From assembly GCA_963752565.1 (NCBI GenBank), contig CAVVZC010000021.1, positions 1-64,000 of the forward strand: a stretch of 64,000 nucleotides of DNA. The letters run 5' to 3'. This document shows positions 61,653 to 64,000 of the stretch, one piece after another. The notes beneath the pieces are model-generated. The model did no database searches. It saw only the letters and a program-made list of their open reading frames with translations, and was not told the origin of the DNA. The position numbers were made by a program, and so were the translations under genes. Position 1 is the stretch's first letter, and each line of letters opens with the position of its first letter. Origin of the DNA: UBA11574 sp963752565. Lineage in GTDB: Bacteria > Desulfobacterota > Desulfobacteria > Desulfobacterales > UBA11574.

Positions 61653-63359
61653 ATGAAACAGATAAAATTACGTGTAATTATCATTGGGGCTTTCTTTACC
61701 GTCTTTTTTATTGTCATCGGCGTTAAGGCCATGTACCTTCAGGTTTTTCGCGGCTCCTGGCTGTCCCAGAAAGCCGCGGATCAATACGAAGTGTCTTTTA
61801 AATCTTCGGGAAAACGCGGAACCATTTTCGACAGAAACCTTAGAGAAATGTCGGTGAGTATAGATGTTACGTCCATCGCTGCGCACCCGTCGCAAATAGA
61901 ACATCCCAAAATAGCGGCAAGATCACTTTCAAAAGCCCTTAAAATAAACCGAAAAGTGCTTGCTAAAAAACTAAATTCTAAAAAAAAGTTTGTATGGATC
62001 AAAAGAAAGGTAACACCGAAAGAGGCTGAAGCTGTCAAAAAGATTAACATGGAGGGTCTTGATTTCATACCTGAACATAAGCGTTTTTATCCTAACAAAA
62101 CACTTGCCGCCCAGCTCATTGGATTTACCAATATTGATGATCATGGTTTGGAAGGCATTGAATTTAACTATGACGACGATCTCAGCGGTGAGGTGTTCCA
62201 ATATACGGTGTTGAGAGATGCGCACGGCCGTGGATTTGAGGCTGAAAACATGACCGGTCTATCTTCCACCGGCAAAAACCTTGTCCTCACCATTGACAGT
62301 AATATCCAGTACATTGCAGAAAAGGCGCTTGTCGAAACCGTGAAAAATTTTTCGGCAAAATCCGGAATGGCAATTGTAATGGTTCCCAAGACCGGTGCCA
62401 TATTGGCAATGGCGCATGTTCCTTTATTCAATCCCAATGCATTAAAAAAGTTCCACAGGAAGTACTGGAGAAACAGGATTATCACCGACCCATTTGAACC
62501 GGGTTCAACCATGAAGATTTTCAGTGCGGCGGCGGCGATAGAATCCGGAAGCAGCTCTCCGAGCAGCATCTTTTATTGCGAAAACGGTGCTTATAAGATG
62601 GGAAAACACGTTGTCCACGACACCCATGAACATGGATGGCTGTCCCTACAACAGATTATCAAATACTCGAGCAATATCGGTGCCATCAAATTCAGTGCGA
62701 TTACGGGTCCTGAATATTTGTTCAGGACCTTTCGGAATTTTGGTTTCGGGTCGAAGACCGGAATCGACTGCCCCGGTGAAACTGCCGGCAGCCTGCCCCC
62801 TTTTAAACGATGGACAAAAATAGATGCCGGAACCATATCTTTTGGACAGGGGGTTTCGGTTTCTGCCTTACAACTCGCCGTGGCAACATCCGCGGTTGCG
62901 AACAAAGGAATCCTCATGAAGCCTTATGTGGTTCAGGCGATTACCGATCATAATGGCCGGCTGATCAAGAGCTTTGGCCCAAGGAAAATCAGAAGGGTAA
63001 TTTCAGAAAAAACCGCCGGGACGTTAAGCAGAATCATGCAGACGGTCATTACCGAAGGAGGGACAGGTGTCAATGCCGCCCTTGAGGGATATTCTGTTTG
63101 CGGCAAAACAGGCACCGCTCAAAAAATCGACGAAAGTGGGAGATATTCTTATGAGAAATATGTGGCATCCTTTGTAGGATTTGCACCTGTGAAAAACCCA
63201 AAAATTGCTGTTTTGGTTGTTGTTGATGAACCCAAAAAACAGCATTACGGGAGTATTGTTGCAGCGCCTGCATTTAAGACGATCGCCCAGAAAACACTGG
63301 ACTATATGCATATAGCGCCAAAAAAAAACGACAAATTAATGGTCTCTCTCAGGAGATAG
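61653..63359 (+). CDS. ftsI: Septal transpeptidase FtsI (PBP3)
   Basis: A 568-residue class B penicillin-binding protein cross-linking septal peptidoglycan. A short N-terminus and TM (VIIIGAFFTVFFIVIGVKAM) precede the pedestal domain with GKRGTIFDRNLREMSVSIDV. The transpeptidase motifs are in order: SxxK in FEPGSTMKIFSAAAA, SxN in IIKYSSNIGAIKFS, and KTG in CGKTGTAQK. No PASTA domain follows. It lies 12 bp after ftsL and 8 bp before murE. Confidence 0.95.
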   Translation: MKQIKLRVIIIGAFFTVFFIVIGVKAMYLQVFRGSWLSQKAADQYEVSFKSSGKRGTIFDRNLREMSVSIDVTSIAAHPSQIEHPKIAARSLSKALKINRKVLAKKLNSKKKFVWIKRKVTPKEAEAVKKINMEGLDFIPEHKRFYPNKTLAAQLIGFTNIDDHGLEGIEFNYDDDLSGEVFQYTVLRDAHGRGFEAENMTGLSSTGKNLVLTIDSNIQYIAEKALVETVKNFSAKSGMAIVMVPKTGAILAMAHVPLFNPNALKKFHRKYWRNRIITDPFEPGSTMKIFSAAAAIESGSSSPSSIFYCENGAYKMGKHVVHDTHEHGWLSLQQIIKYSSNIGAIKFSAITGPEYLFRTFRNFGFGSKTGIDCPGETAGSLPPFKRWTKIDAGTISFGQGVSVSALQLAVATSAVANKGILMKPYVVQAITDHNGRLIKSFGPRKIRRVISEKTAGTLSRIMQTVITEGGTGVNAALEGYSVCGKTGTAQKIDESGRYSYEKYVASFVGFAPVKNPKIAVLVVVDEPKKQHYGSIVAAPAFKTIAQKTLDYMHIAPKKNDKLMVSLRR

Positions 63360-63367
63360 ACAAAAAG

Positions 63368-64000
63368 ATGCGGCTTTCAGATTTATTAAAAACTGTCGAT
63401 CCTGTTGGATTTTACGGCATAGAGGCAGATCAAAGCGGCCATGTTTCGGACATTGGAAACACTGAGCACCCTGATCTGGATGCCGGATTTTTGCTTCTAC
63501 CGGATCCCGAGATCGGCTCCATCCATTACAGGGCTCAGGATGTTCAGCCGGGCGGACTCTTTGTTGCCATAGAGGGACTTGCTGCTGACGGCCATGACTT
63601 TATCGATGAGGCGCTGACAAGAGGCGCATCGGCCATTGTTACCCAGAAACCCGTCAAAAGTGAATCCATAATTATCGAGGTCGAAAATACCAGAAAAGCC
63701 TTAGCCGCCATATCCGCCCGATTTTTTATAAATCCATCGGAAAAACTTTTTTTAATCGGTATCACAGGTACTAACGGAAAGACAACCACTGCATTCTTAA
63801 TCGAACATATTCTTCATAAAACAGGCGTCCATGTGGGTGTCATCGGAACTTTAAATTACAGATATGCCGGCAAGACGTTTCAAAATCCCATGACAACCCC
63901 TGAATCTTTTGATCTCCAGAAAATCCTGGCGGAAATGCTGGATAACGGGGTGACCCATGTGGTCATGGAAGTTTCTTCACATGCCCTCGATCTATATAGA
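63368..64000 (+). CDS. murE: UDP-MurNAc-tripeptide synthetase MurE, 5' part
   Basis: The open frame from ATG 63368 to the window end (211 codons) encodes the N-terminal part of a Mur ligase. The UDP-binding domain shows DVQPGGLFVAIEGLAADGHD and TRGASAIVTQ, followed by the ATP P-loop of the central domain, LIGITGTNGKTTTAFLIEHI. It continues GVIGTLNYRYAGKT, MTTPESFDLQKIL and VMEVSSHALDLYR, all strongly MurE-like. The enzyme adds the third stem-peptide residue (usually meso-DAP in such bacteria). The 3' two-thirds lie outside the window. Confidence 0.93.
   Translation, partial: MRLSDLLKTVDPVGFYGIEADQSGHVSDIGNTEHPDLDAGFLLLPDPEIGSIHYRAQDVQPGGLFVAIEGLAADGHDFIDEALTRGASAIVTQKPVKSESIIIEVENTRKALAAISARFFINPSEKLFLIGITGTNGKTTTAFLIEHILHKTGVHVGVIGTLNYRYAGKTFQNPMTTPESFDLQKILAEMLDNGVTHVVMEVSSHALDLYR

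Overview
The window looks like a chromosomal segment of a strictly anaerobic, Gram-negative member of the Desulfobacterota, most likely order Desulfobacterales. This is inferred from gene content: a four-gene pyruvate:ferredoxin-type oxidoreductase operon, a FadN/thiolase beta-oxidation pair, a type II secretion locus ordered F-G-H-I-J-K-L-M-N-C-D-E, a short-form adenosylhomocysteinase beside metK, AT-rich spacers and families of degenerate intergenic repeats. No rRNA, tRNA or CRISPR array was seen.

Layout. (1) 1-7 kb is a graveyard of accessory genes: a frameshifted DUF4143 ATPase beside an intact paralogue, a multiply frameshifted AbiE-type toxin-antitoxin pair that keeps its promoter and inverted-repeat operators, and a MalT/LuxR-type regulator remnant invaded by an S23 (four-helix-bundle) gene flanked by a 24-bp perfect inverted repeat. 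(2) 7-14.7 kb mixes intact genes (hemerythrin, a transporter-HEAT-cyclic-nucleotide-binding fusion, CorA, MscS) with truncated ones (SbcC, cardiolipin synthase). (3) 14.7-18.1 kb is bounded by inverted copies of the same IS3-family end. It holds a DUF481 outer-membrane protein and what appears to be a complete 551-bp integron gene cassette (DUF5661-like ORF plus attC) without an integrase nearby. (4) 18.3-24.1 kb is a TolC-MFP-RND efflux operon. (5) 24.2-29.5 kb holds a small secreted-peptide ORF, a glycosyltransferase broken by a stop codon, and a thiolase/FadN operon with TetR/FadR-like palindromes upstream. (6) 29.9-33.4 kb is a forward run: hypothetical, DUF1848, DusB, LPP20-like and TPR lipoprotein. 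(7) 33.8-39.2 kb (reverse) has ahcY, metK, gspB and gspA. (8) 39.3-43.9 kb (reverse) is the oxidoreductase operon porG / flavoprotein-ferredoxin / porA / porB. (9) 44.1-57 kb is the main T2SS operon, with gspD split by a single frameshift, followed by a secreted YidD-like protein, a TPR protein and a QTMAN-type tRNA-queuosine mannosyltransferase. (10) 59.9-64 kb is the start of the dcw cluster: mraZ with its GTGGN operator repeats, rsmH, ftsL, ftsI and the start of murE.

Functionally, GspA/GspB probably serve secretin assembly through the peptidoglycan for the T2SS encoded 5 kb away. The thiolase/FadN pair yields acetyl-CoA, and the Por operon links 2-oxoacid metabolism to ferredoxin and probably NAD(P)H. 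The most unusual signals are the solo integron cassette, the inverted-repeat-flanked S23 module, the lone gspD frameshift in an otherwise intact secretion operon, and the GTN variant of the CorA signature.
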